Assembly (NCBI RefSeq): GCF_028368935.1
Contig: NZ_JAQNDK010000003.1
Coordinates: 310,001 to 374,000, forward strand
Origin: Sorangium aterium
GTDB taxonomy: Bacteria; Myxococcota_A; Polyangia; Polyangiales; Polyangiaceae
Reading direction: 5' to 3'
DNA length: 64,000 nt
The position numbers were made by a program, and so were the translations under genes. This document shows, in pieces, positions 52,307 to 60,701 of this stretch (within the stretch, counting starts at the first letter, position 1; the number at the start of each line of letters is the position of its first letter). A model generated the notes under the pieces. It had not been told where the DNA came from, made no database searches, and saw only the letters and a list, made by a program, of their open reading frames with translations.

Positions 52307-52984
52307 CTAGTAGCCAGGCTTGCTGCTGATCGTGAGCAGGTTGAACACGCGCTCCGTCGTCGACTCGAGATCGTGCTGGATGTTCTTGGAGCGGGTGTGG
52401 AGGAGCACGTGCGCGATCATGCACACCACCGCGATGGCGAGGCCGAACGCCGTGTTGTACATGGCCTCCGCGATGCCGTTCGAGAGCATCCGCTGCTTGT
52501 CGGCCTGCGAGAGGCCCTGGGCGGCGATGGAGGCGAACGTGTTGATCAGGCCGGAGACCGTCCCGATGAGGCCGATCAGCGTCGCGATGTTCGCGAGCGA
52601 CCACAGGGCGCCGATGCGCTTCTCCACGGCCGGCTTCAGCTCGGACAGCTTCTCGCTGAGGGCGGCGTCGATCTCGTCGGCCCCCTTGTTCGCGTGGGTC
52701 AGGCCGGCCTTGACGAGCTGCAGGATCGGATAGTCGCTCGCGTCGCAGAGCTTGATGGCGCGGTCGATGTTGCCGGCCGCCACCAGCTTCTTGACCTGCG
52801 CGAAGAACTCCTTGGAGTTCACGCGGTAGCGTCCGAGCTGGAACGCGGTTCGTTCGATGATGATGGTCACCACGACCGCGGAGACGACCAGGTTCGCGAT
52901 CAGGAAGGTCGGATTGTGTTTGATGGCCTCCCACATCCCACCTTCGCCACCACCCTCGGCCGCCAACATCAGCAGATGACGCAT
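52307..52984 (-). CDS. TolQ/ExbB/MotA-family proton channel protein (module A)
   Basis: 225 residues from the ATG at 52984, with GAGG nearby; the longer frame to 53128 lacks support. Three transmembrane helices lie at ~28-45, ~125-145 and ~175-195. The channel signature GLIGTVSGLINTF carries the conserved Thr/Ser lining the pore. Five TolQ/ExbB subunits surround a TolR/ExbD pair and use the proton gradient. It is the first gene of a three-gene operon and is followed by two TolR paralogues. The operon is divergent from a second such module at 53939. Confidence 0.93.
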   Translation of the reverse strand: MRHLLMLAAEGGGEGGMWEAIKHNPTFLIANLVVSAVVVTIIIERTAFQLGRYRVNSKEFFAQVKKLVAAGNIDRAIKLCDASDYPILQLVKAGLTHANKGADEIDAALSEKLSELKPAVEKRIGALWSLANIATLIGLIGTVSGLINTFASIAAQGLSQADKQRMLSNGIAEAMYNTAFGLAIAVVCMIAHVLLHTRSKNIQHDLESTTERVFNLLTISSKPGY

Positions 52985-53938
52985 CCTCGAAGTCCCTTTC
53001 TCAGCGTCGTCAGAAGCCCGACAATCTCCAGGCGCGGCGACTATAACTGCCGCCCGATCCCGTGCGCAAGCTCGGCGATGCTGCCGCGCCCCGAGCCGCG
53101 AGGCCGGGATCGCCGAAAATCCCCGCAAGAACCAGCGTATCTCACGGCGAGCTCACCCCGGCCACGCGGACGGGCGCCGGCGGTGTCGAGGCCGGACAGG
53201 GAGGTCCGGAGACCCCTGAATCGCCCGGACCGCCGGCGTCCGAGCGGGCCACCGTGCTCCGCCATGCCGCGTCCCCCGGGGCGGATGAGCCGCTGCGCTC
53301 GCTCTCGGGTGATGCGGCTCGCGCTGCCGCGCCGCGCGATCGGGCCGGCGGTGGTCATGCGGGCGCTGCGCCCCCTGAAATTCGCGGGATCTGCCGCATG
53401 TCGACCCGCATCGCGCCCGGCCGATCATGACATAACCCCGCGATTGTTGTAAAGTTTTGCCCGTATCAGAGCGCTCACGTGTGGCCAAATCTCTCTTGAC
53501 GGCGCCGGGTCTCAATCGCGAAGATGCGCGAGTCCCCCGGGCGCGTCGGCGTAGCTCGGCCACAAGGCGGCACGCTCTGCGGTGAACGGGGAGCCGCGCC
53601 CAGAGCCATGAAGGGCCCCTGGCGCGACGACGCGAAGTCAGTCTTGGACGACAGGTGGGAGAGCTGGGACGGCGCAGGGCGCCGGCACCAGAAGAGACGA
53701 TCAGGACTCTTGCAGAGGTCAGCGCCGCTCGGCTAGCGTCCCGTGGGCATCTCGCCAGAGAGCGACAGCAGCACGCCGTCCACGGCCAGCGCCGCCAAGC
53801 AAAAACAGGCCTCTCATCCGTCTTTACGTGTGAGTGAAAGACTGCCGCCCCTCGGCAACACGAGTCTGACAAAGGGAACCGATCGAGTTGCGCGAAACCT
53901 CATCCCGGGGACGCGAGGCGAACTGGAGGACAGAAGCA
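52985..53938. other. Divergent regulatory region, about 950 bp, between two QRR operons
   Basis: No gene is supported; the frames that cross it have Arg/Pro/Ser-rich junk composition. An AT-rich patch at 53425-53475 (GCGATTGTTGTAAAGTTTTG) stands out from the surrounding GC and is the best promoter candidate for one or both operons. The unusual length compared with other gaps in the window suggests complex regulation or a lost gene. Confidence 0.45.
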
Positions 53939-54601
53939 ATGCACGGAGCGTATGAAGCTTTCAAAGAGGGTGGGTGGGGTATGTGGCCCATCCTGTTCTG
54001 GTCGATCCTCACGATCGGCATCATCGTCGAACGCGCCCTCTACCTGTTCGGCTCGTCCATCAACAAGGACGTCTTTCTCGCCACCATGCAGAAGTGCATC
54101 CTGGCGGGTGACGTTGCCAAGGCCGTGAAGATGTGTTCGGCGGCGAACGCCCCGCTCGCCCGCATCGTCCAGGCTGGCCTCGTCAAGGTGAACCGTCCCG
54201 ACGAGGAGGTCCAGGCGGCGATGGACGAGGCGGCTCTCCGCGAGCTGCCGAAGATCTCGGCGCGCACCTCGTACCTCGCGCTGCTCGCGAACCTCGCGAT
54301 GCTCTCGGGCCTCCTCGGGACCGTGACGGGCCTCATCAAGTCGTTCGGCTCCGTCGCCGGCGAGTCGGTCGACCCCAGCCAGAAGGCCCGCGTGCTCGCG
54401 CTCGGGATCTCCGAGGCCATGAACTGCACCGCCTTCGGCCTCGGCGTGGCCATCATCGGCCTCATCGGCTTCGCCGTGCTGAACGGCAAGACGCAGCACA
54501 TCGAGGACGACATCAACGAGGCGTCGGTGCAGATCCTCAACCTCGTCGTCGCGAACCGTCAGAAGGTGAATGTCGCAGCAGTAGGTCAGGCGGCTGCCTG
54601 A
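53939..54601 (+). CDS. TolQ/ExbB/MotA-family proton channel protein (module B)
   Basis: 220 residues from the ATG at 53939, which has a strong GGAGG ribosome-binding site. The first transmembrane helix (MWPILFWSILTIGIIVERAL) is near residues 14-35, with two more in the C-terminal half. The pore motif GLLGTVTGLIKSF is present. The sequence is clearly different from the module A TolQ, so this is an old divergence rather than a recent copy. The first TolR follows after a 226-bp gap containing a strong hairpin, unlike the tight packing of module A. Confidence 0.93.
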   Translation: MHGAYEAFKEGGWGMWPILFWSILTIGIIVERALYLFGSSINKDVFLATMQKCILAGDVAKAVKMCSAANAPLARIVQAGLVKVNRPDEEVQAAMDEAALRELPKISARTSYLALLANLAMLSGLLGTVTGLIKSFGSVAGESVDPSQKARVLALGISEAMNCTAFGLGVAIIGLIGFAVLNGKTQHIEDDINEASVQILNLVVANRQKVNVAAVGQAAA

Positions 54602-54671
54602 TGGTCCTCGGCGGGCCCGGGTCGTCGAGCGCCCTTCGCGCGCGATGCAGCCTGGGCCCGCTCTCGCGCCT

Positions 54672-54718
54672 CGAAGCCCCCGACGGCGGCTTCCGCCGCC
54701 GGGGCCCCGGGAACTTCG
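54672..54718 (+). terminator. Strong stem-loop between tolQ and tolR of module B
   Basis: The inner stem is CCCCGACGGCGG (54678-54689) with CCGCCGCCGGGG (54693-54704), 12 bp with one mismatch and a CTT loop. An outer CGAAG (54672-54676) pairs with CTTCG (54714-54718). It sits inside the 226-bp gap of an operon and has no T-tract. It could reduce read-through into the TolR genes or protect the tolQ 3' end. Confidence 0.55.
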
Positions 54719-54827
54719 GAAGAGCGACGAAGTCAGACCCAGCATGGTGGCCCACCGCGAGCTGCGGGCAGGGCGTTCCCCGGAACAACTTGGATAGGTG
54801 AGCTCAGGCTCACGTTGGGAAGGCAAT

Positions 54828-55397
54828 ATGGGCGGCGTAGACGTCGGCGACGGTGGCGGCAAGAAGCGGTCGACGAACAGCGATATCAACATGATCCCGT
54901 TCATCGACCTGCTGATGGTCACGATTGCATTCCTGTTGATCACGGCGGTCTGGGTCACCAACTCGCGCATGAACGCGGACGCCCAGGTCCCTGGCCCTCC
55001 GGACCCGAACAAGGAGCTCACCCCGCAGACGCCGGAGAAGGTGCTGAACCTGCACATCGGCGAGAGCGAGTTCGGGCTCGTGTGGAAGCAGGGCGCGACG
55101 GTGGTCAACGAGGTCAAGGTCAACAAGTCACCCGTCGAGATCGGCGAGGCGGGCTCGAAGATCGTCCGCTACCCCGAGCTGGCGAAGCGGATCGAGGAGG
55201 AGTGGAAGACCCACGGCGGCCACCGGGACCCGAGCGACAAGAAGCTCGACCAGGCCATCCTCCACACCGACAACCGGACGCCCTTCAAGGAGATCGTCGC
55301 GGTGCTCGACGCGCTCTACGCGCCCAAGCGCGAGATGCGGCTGCCCGATGGGAACAAGCAGGTCCCCGTGTTCAACATGACGTTCTCGGTCCGCTGA
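54828..55397 (+). CDS. TolR/ExbD-family protein (module B, first TolR)
   Basis: 189 residues from the ATG at 54828 (GGGAAGG upstream); a GTG at 54798 is less likely. A short Gly/Lys-rich cytoplasmic start is followed by NMIPFIDLLMVTIAFLLITA, with the conserved Asp in the helix. The periplasmic domain is ~145 residues and contains GLVWKQGATVVNE and DNRTPFKEIVAVLDALYAP. Together with the next gene it gives the two-TolR composition seen in module A and in the Myxococcus gliding motor. Confidence 0.9.
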   Translation: MGGVDVGDGGGKKRSTNSDINMIPFIDLLMVTIAFLLITAVWVTNSRMNADAQVPGPPDPNKELTPQTPEKVLNLHIGESEFGLVWKQGATVVNEVKVNKSPVEIGEAGSKIVRYPELAKRIEEEWKTHGGHRDPSDKKLDQAILHTDNRTPFKEIVAVLDALYAPKREMRLPDGNKQVPVFNMTFSVR

Positions 55398-55412
55398 GGC
55401 AGGAGCGCGCAC

Positions 55413-55994
55413 ATGGATAGGTTCAATCCGAAGCACCACAAGAACCCCCACGCCCACGTGATCCACCAGCCGGGCCGCCGGCTGATGAAGGGCGTGCCGC
55501 TCCGGTTCGTGTGGAACAAGGTGTCCGGGCACGGCGCTCGCAGCCCGAACGCGGGGCTCAACCTCGTGAGCTTCATCGACTTCCTCGTCGTGACCGTGAT
55601 CTTCCTCCTGATGTCCTTCTCGGCGTCGGGCGAGATCGCCGTCGACAAGAACGTCAAGCTCCCGAAGGCGGAGAACGTCGAGGACGTCATCGACGCGCCG
55701 ATGGTCGCCGTGAACGGCAACCAGATCCTCGTCGACGGCGCCCTTGCCGGGTCGACCCGCGCGATCGAGGAGCTCGGGCGGCTTCAGAAGATCGACGAGC
55801 TCTTCAACCTGCTCAAGAACAAGCGCGAGCTGTGGAAGCAGGTGCAGCCGAACAAGCCGTTCCCCGGCGTGTGCATCCTCCAGGTCGATCAGAACGTGCC
55901 CGCGCTGGTCGTGAAGAGCGTGTTCCAGACCGCGGCGTTCGCCGGTTACCCGAACGTCAGCTTCATGGTCAGCAAGCTCCCGAAGTCGCAGTGA
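55413..55994 (+). CDS. TolR/ExbD-family protein (module B, second TolR)
   Basis: 193 residues; the ATG at 55413 is preceded by GGCAGGAGC. A His/Lys/Arg-rich cytoplasmic N-terminus of ~45 residues (FNPKHHKNPHAHVIHQPGRR) is unusual for the family. The membrane helix is NLVSFIDFLVVTVIFLLMSF with the conserved Asp. The periplasmic domain ends in AFAGYPNVSFMVSKL. It is 15 bp from the first TolR gene and cotranscribed. Confidence 0.9.
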   Translation: MDRFNPKHHKNPHAHVIHQPGRRLMKGVPLRFVWNKVSGHGARSPNAGLNLVSFIDFLVVTVIFLLMSFSASGEIAVDKNVKLPKAENVEDVIDAPMVAVNGNQILVDGALAGSTRAIEELGRLQKIDELFNLLKNKRELWKQVQPNKPFPGVCILQVDQNVPALVVKSVFQTAAFAGYPNVSFMVSKLPKSQ

Positions 55995-56184
55995 TCCCCG
56001 CTTCTTGACCTATCGAGCACAGAAGGATGGGGCACGCCGGGCGACCCCCGGCGGCCTCGGTCACCATGGAACGTGGTGGCTCCAGCGGCGCGCTCGGCGC
56101 GGCCTTCGCCTCTACGCGGCTCGCGTGGAGGAGGCTGCCTTGCTCGGGTGATCGGGCTGGGGCCTCCTGCGTGGAGCCTCTGCT

Positions 56185-57189
56185 ATGTCCTCTGAACAGC
56201 CGCCCCGCGAGCGCGGCTTGCCGTCGGTCTACAAGGCGCGCGAGGCGCGCTCCAAGATGCGCTGGCCCCCGGCGAAGTTCTGGGGTTACACGGCCCTCGT
56301 CCTGGCGGTCTCGGCGATCCTCCACTGGAAGTGGTCGCAGGGGCAGATGGAGAGCGCGCGCCAGAAGCTGATGGCGCGCCAGCGCGCGGTCGCCGTCGAG
56401 CTCGGCCCGCGCTGGTTCCCCATGCGCGAGCGCGTGGAGGGCTGGACCCTCGATCTGGCGCGGAGCGCTGGCGCCGATCTCGTGGATCGGGAAGCGCTCA
56501 AGACGTGGAATTTCCGTGAGCTTGCGGGTATTTACCTCCGCCTCCGGGTGGACGAGGCCACGGGCGTCGACGCCGTCCGGAAGAACGCGCAGCAGTCGCT
56601 CCGCGACGCGTTCACCGCGTGTCTCTTGCGTGTGCCGAACCCGAACCCGCTGGCCGGCGCGGAGTGCAAGCGCACGCGGGACTGCCCCGCGGGCGAGTAC
56701 TGCAACGAGGCCGAGCGCTGTTCCAGGCCCGCGCAGCCCTTCAACCTGCGCGTCGCCTACCGGACCATGCAGGTCCTCTCGGACGAGTGGGTGCGTGACG
56801 CACAGGATGCCTCGAGCGAGCTCCGCCTGCGGCTGCTGGAGTCCAGCTTCGAGGACACGATCCGAGACGATGTCCCGCTCGCGGCGGAGCTCCTCACGCG
56901 GGCGCAGTATTACCTCCTCGTCCTCGACGAGCCGGCCGAGGGGGCGGCGAGCACCGAGGCGCTGCTCGGCGTGCCGCACATGGCGCGGGTCGGGGTGTGG
57001 CGGCTGTCGGACGGCAAGCCCATCCTGCGGGTGCGCCGCGAAGCGAGCGGCAATCTCATCGGCGGGACGCCCTCGATCGAGGGGAGCGTGCTCGATGCGC
57101 GGCAGCGGCAGGCGAACAGCTGCGCGCTCGCTCTCGCGGTGCGCGAGGCGATGGGCGACACGACGGCCGCTGTCGCCGAGCCGCAGTGA
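56185..57189 (+). CDS. Single-pass membrane protein linked to the QRR module B, with Cys-rich motif
   Basis: 334 residues from the ATG at 56185 (GGAG upstream). A basic cytoplasmic N-terminus of ~35 residues leads into one helix (FWGYTALVLAVSAILHW). The ~280-residue domain outside has a compact Cys motif, ECKRTRDCPAGEYCNEAERC (four Cys, ~residues 155-175), resembling EGF-like or colipase-like knots. I know no family. It is cotranscribed with module B by position (190-bp gap, same strand) and is a candidate periplasmic partner for the motor. That role is inference. Confidence 0.8.
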   Translation: MSSEQPPRERGLPSVYKAREARSKMRWPPAKFWGYTALVLAVSAILHWKWSQGQMESARQKLMARQRAVAVELGPRWFPMRERVEGWTLDLARSAGADLVDREALKTWNFRELAGIYLRLRVDEATGVDAVRKNAQQSLRDAFTACLLRVPNPNPLAGAECKRTRDCPAGEYCNEAERCSRPAQPFNLRVAYRTMQVLSDEWVRDAQDASSELRLRLLESSFEDTIRDDVPLAAELLTRAQYYLLVLDEPAEGAASTEALLGVPHMARVGVWRLSDGKPILRVRREASGNLIGGTPSIEGSVLDARQRQANSCALALAVREAMGDTTAAVAEPQ

Positions 57190-57267
57190 GGGCGCGCCGC
57201 CCCCGGGGCGTCCATCCCGCTCATCGCGCCTGCGCGCGCCAGCTCGCGTCGTAGTCCGCGCTGCGGC

Positions 57268-57350
57268 GTGAGTTCACGCGGCTGTGCGTTGCCGCGTGAG
57301 CTCATGCGCGCCGCCGCGCCTCAGCGCGCGTTGCCGCGTGAGCTCACGCG
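57268..57350. repeat. Three palindromic repeats at the end of the glycerate kinase gene
   Basis: GTGAGTTCAC (57268-57277), GTGAGCTCA (57296-57304) and CGCGTGAGCTCACGCG (57335-57350, a perfect 16-bp palindrome) share one core. The last two also share the 19-bp direct repeat GCGTTGCCGCGTGAGCTCA (57286 and 57328). Spacings are 28 and 42 bp, both multiples of 14. The third palindrome contains the stop codon of the glycerate kinase gene. They lie between convergent genes. Confidence 0.6.
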
Positions 57351-58645
57351 TGCGCGCCTCTCTGGAAGTCTCGCGCAACGATGTGCAGGTCCGTGAGGTT
57401 GTGACCTGTCGGCCCGGTCTCGACACGCGTGCCGAGCGCGCGATGAACGACGGCGTCGTCGAAGCGCGCGAGCGCCGCGTCGATCGCGCGGTCGTCCATC
57501 GCGGCAGCTCCGGCGCCGCGGGCGACGGCCGCCCCCGCGGCGCCGGAGCTGCCGTCGACGCCGTCGGAGGCCGCGCAGAGGAGCGCGACGTCGGGCGGCA
57601 AGCGGCGCAGGGCGGCGAGCGCGATCCATCCTGCGCGGCCGCCGGCGCCGCGGTGGGCCGGCAGCGCCAGCGTCGGCTCGCAGGGGATCACAGCGGCTTC
57701 GCCGGGAGCGAGGGTGCGCGCGAGCGCGAGGCGGCGCTCCACGATCGTGCGCGCATCGCCGTCCTCGGCGGGGGCGGCGGCGGCGCGGAGCCCTGTCCTG
57801 TCGGCGAGGGCCGCCGCCACACGCTCGGCGAGCTTGTCCGGATCGGCGAGCACGCGCGCTTCCAGCAGGCGCGCGTCCGCTGGCTTCAGCGACTCGCTGA
57901 GCGCGGGCGTGAGCCGCGCGAACCGGGGAGCCCAGCGCTCGAGGGCGGCGAGCGCCTCCTCCAGGCGCGTCGGGTCCGGGACGGTGGGGCCCGAGCCGAC
58001 GTCGTGCGGGAGTCCACCCACGACGTCGCTCATGAGCAGCGTCAGCACGCGCGCCGGGACCGCCGCCGCCGCGAGCCGCCCACCCTTGATCCGCGACAGG
58101 TGGCGGCGAACGAGGTTGACGTCCTGGATCGGCGCGCCTGCTTCCAGGAGCTCTGCGACGACGGCCTGCTTGTCCGCGAGGGACACGCCCGGAGGCGGCG
58201 CGGCGATCAGCGCCGACGCGCCGCCGGACAGGAGGGCGATCAGGAGATCCTCGGGCCCGAGCGCGGCCGCGATGGCGAGGGCCGCTTCGGCCGCGTCGAC
58301 GCTGCGCGCGTCGGGGATGGGGTGCGCCGCGCGCATCACGCGCAGCGGGCGCAGCGCGGTCTCCTCGGGGTCGGTCGGCGATGTCGTCTCATCGCGCGCG
58401 GCGAGCGCCGGGGCCGCGACCGTGATGACGAGCCCTCCGGCGATCCTGTCACCCCAGCGGCGGAGCGCCCCCCGGGCCATCCCGGGCGCCGCCTTCCCCG
58501 CCGCGATCACGAACACGCGGCCGCGGTGCGCTCCGGCCTCGGCGTCGAGCGCGCGCTCGACGAGCCCTGCTGGGTCGAGCTCCGTCAGCCCGGCGCGGAA
58601 CGCGGCCACCAGCGCCGCGCGCAGCTCGCCGAGCGCAGCGCTCAA
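57344..58645 (-). CDS. Glycerate 2-kinase (GckA/MOFRL type)
   Basis: 433 residues from a TTG at 58645 whose bases overlap the stop of the gene before (TTGA). The family signatures are VIAAGKAAPGMA (residues ~45-57), LLSGGASAL, the ASDGVDGSSGAAGA block and C-terminal GPTGHNLTDLHIV. The enzyme phosphorylates D-glycerate at carbon 2 to feed glycolysis. It is the last of three overlapping genes. Its 3' end carries palindromic repeats. Confidence 0.9.
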   Translation of the reverse strand: MSAALGELRAALVAAFRAGLTELDPAGLVERALDAEAGAHRGRVFVIAAGKAAPGMARGALRRWGDRIAGGLVITVAAPALAARDETTSPTDPEETALRPLRVMRAAHPIPDARSVDAAEAALAIAAALGPEDLLIALLSGGASALIAAPPPGVSLADKQAVVAELLEAGAPIQDVNLVRRHLSRIKGGRLAAAAVPARVLTLLMSDVVGGLPHDVGSGPTVPDPTRLEEALAALERWAPRFARLTPALSESLKPADARLLEARVLADPDKLAERVAAALADRTGLRAAAAPAEDGDARTIVERRLALARTLAPGEAAVIPCEPTLALPAHRGAGGRAGWIALAALRRLPPDVALLCAASDGVDGSSGAAGAAVARGAGAAAMDDRAIDAALARFDDAVVHRALGTRVETGPTGHNLTDLHIVARDFQRGAHA

Positions 58646-59370
58646 CGGGTCCTCGCGCCAACCACGCCGCGCTGCACCGCCGCCCGGGCGGGGGCACGAT
58701 CGCCTGCGTCGACGAGGTGCGCGCGGAGCACGTGGTGCCAGCCCAGCGTGACCGACACCATCGCCCGCTGCGCGTCGCGCGGGCCCTCGTCGCCCGAGAG
58801 CTCCGGCCCGCGGAAGCGGAGCGCACCCCGCACGCCGAGGAACGGGCCCGTGGCGTCTCCCAGGAGCGGCACGTCGAGCGACAGCGAGAGCTCGAGCCCG
58901 GGCTCTGCGGCGAGCCCTGCTCCCGGCGGCGCTTCCCAGAACGAGCCCACGCCGAGCGCGACGGAATCGATGAAGAGGTCGAGCCAGGGCGCGCTGCGCT
59001 CGAGATCGCTCGCATAGCGGGCGAGGAAGAGCGGCTGGATGAAGACGCCGCCCGCGATCGAGCGCGCGACGGGAGCCCCGTCTGCGCCGAGCGCGTCGGT
59101 GTAGTGCGCATACAGGCCGGCGGTCGAGAGGTACACCGCGGCGCCGCGCGCGCAGAGCGCCGGACCGCCGTCCGCGAACGAGGCGCCAGCGCCCGCGCGC
59201 AGATCGAGGTCTCCGTCCAGCCGGCCGTACGCCCCATCGCCCTCCGCGTGCGCCGTGGACGCCCCCGCGAGCGCCGCGAGCGCTGCAATACCGGCGACTG
59301 CTCTGGTGATGGCGCGGCGCGCGCGCGCGGGCTCGGACGATCCCCGGGCGGCCTTGTTCCTGGTGGTCAT
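58642..59370 (-). CDS. Secreted protein of unknown function, predicted beta-rich
   Basis: 242 residues from the ATG at 59370, whose last base overlaps the stop of the HD gene; the longer frame to 60114 is antisense to nothing but duplicates the HD gene region. A Sec signal with TRAVAGIAALAALAGASTAHA is cleaved near residue 42. The mature chain has regular Gly/Ala-rich beta strands (GDLDLRAGAGASF, LGVRGALRFRG, MVSVTLGWHHVLRAHLV), suggesting an outer-membrane or periplasmic beta protein. No family is recognised. It is translated between an HD phosphohydrolase and glycerate kinase. Confidence 0.72.
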   Translation of the reverse strand: MTTRNKAARGSSEPARARRAITRAVAGIAALAALAGASTAHAEGDGAYGRLDGDLDLRAGAGASFADGGPALCARGAAVYLSTAGLYAHYTDALGADGAPVARSIAGGVFIQPLFLARYASDLERSAPWLDLFIDSVALGVGSFWEAPPGAGLAAEPGLELSLSLDVPLLGDATGPFLGVRGALRFRGPELSGDEGPRDAQRAMVSVTLGWHHVLRAHLVDAGDRAPARAAVQRGVVGARTR

Positions 59371-60701
59371 CAGCGTATCAGCGCCTCCCGCACCGTATCC
59401 CGCAGCTCGGGCGCGAAGAGGATCCGGGTGCGCGTCATCGTCTCGTTGCGCAGCCGATCCAGCAAGAAGGACACCTCGGCGGGGCGCCGCGGGCGCCCTT
59501 TGGAGTAGACGACCATGAGCGACTCGTCCTCGGCGTAGGGCGTGTCCTCGGCGACGTCGACGCCGACGTACACATCCGGGTCGAGCCCGCCGCTCTGCGC
59601 GATCTCTCGCACGGTCTCCAGCGCCGCCGCGCGCCGGGCGTCGCGCTCGGCCGGCGACTCGCCGGGCTCCGGGAACAGCTCGACCGACTTGAAGAGCGAA
59701 CGCACGCGCAGGCGGCGGGCGAGATCGGACAGCACGGGATCGGGCGCCGCCTCCCACGCGTGGATGGCCCCGAGCAGCACCTGATCGTCGAGCTCGAGGT
59801 ACTGCTCCAGGGTGGGCATCTCGCCGACGGCCATCGCGGCGACCGCGGCGGGGACCTCGGGGATCCGGTCCCCGGCGGCGAGGCGGGCGACGACGCGCCG
59901 GAGGATGGCGCCGATCATCCACTCCGCGCTGCGCGTCGTCTTGTGGAAATAGACCTGTTGAAACATGAAGAAGCGGGCGAGCAGGAACGACTCTATCGCG
60001 CTCATCCCCTTCGTCCCGTCGATGGCGAGCGCGGGCGCTGGCGGGGCGGACGCGGCGCCGCCGCCGGGCATCTCCACCTGGACGTCGCTGAACCTGAGGC
60101 TGCGGAGCAGCCACGGCAGGTCGTACTCGCCGTACCTGACGCCCGTCGCGTGCGCGTCGCGGAGCAGGTAGTCGCAGCGATCGACGTCAAAGGTCCCGCT
60201 CACCGCCTTGGCGAGGTACGGCAGCTCGTGCCGTCCGCCGATGAGGTCGGCGACCCGCTGCGGGAGGTAGGGATCCTGGCGCACGAGCACCTGGTGCACG
60301 TCCGAGGACGGGTCGAGCAGGATGCGCTCGGTCCAGCGCTCGTGGTGGAGCGCTCCCGGCATGGCCTCCTCGAAGAGATGCGACAGCGGGCCGTGGCCGA
60401 GATCGTGCAGGAACGCTGCGGCGATCGCGTCGCGCGCGCGGTCGCTGGTCACTCTCTGCCAGAACGGAAGGTCGCGATCGATCTGACGGAGCCTCGCGAT
60501 CAGGCGGCGCATCACGTGAGCGGCCCCGAGCGCGTGCGAGAAGCGGGTGTGCTCGGCGCCTGGGAAGGCGAGCGACGTCAGCCCGAGCTGACGGATGCGC
60601 CGCAGCCGCTGCACCTCGCGAGCGCCGAGCAGGCGCGGAACGATGGCCGCTTCGCCGCTCTCGAACTCGATCAAGCCGTGGACCGGGTCGCGCAGAATCA
60701 A
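59370..60701 (-). CDS. HD-superfamily phosphohydrolase (dNTPase/SAMHD1-like)
   Basis: 443 residues from a TTG at 60701 with GGAG upstream. The N-terminus (LRDPVHGLIEFE) matches COG1078-type HD proteins. Metal ligands: His56 in HTRFSHALG, His99-Asp100 in FLHDLGHGPLSH, and an Asp in FDVDRCDYLLRD near 174. The family includes dGTP triphosphohydrolases and SAMHD1-like enzymes. It could control dNTP pools or act on nucleotide signals. It is first in an overlapping three-gene operon with a secreted protein and glycerate kinase. Confidence 0.9.
   Translation of the reverse strand: MILRDPVHGLIEFESGEAAIVPRLLGAREVQRLRRIRQLGLTSLAFPGAEHTRFSHALGAAHVMRRLIARLRQIDRDLPFWQRVTSDRARDAIAAAFLHDLGHGPLSHLFEEAMPGALHHERWTERILLDPSSDVHQVLVRQDPYLPQRVADLIGGRHELPYLAKAVSGTFDVDRCDYLLRDAHATGVRYGEYDLPWLLRSLRFSDVQVEMPGGGAASAPPAPALAIDGTKGMSAIESFLLARFFMFQQVYFHKTTRSAEWMIGAILRRVVARLAAGDRIPEVPAAVAAMAVGEMPTLEQYLELDDQVLLGAIHAWEAAPDPVLSDLARRLRVRSLFKSVELFPEPGESPAERDARRAAALETVREIAQSGGLDPDVYVGVDVAEDTPYAEDESLMVVYSKGRPRRPAEVSFLLDRLRNETMTRTRILFAPELRDTVREALIR

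Noticed and set aside
53153-53872. A 239-residue minus-strand frame in the 950-bp region between the motor modules
   Set aside because: Cys/Arg/Ser-rich junk composition without signal, domain or ribosome-binding site.
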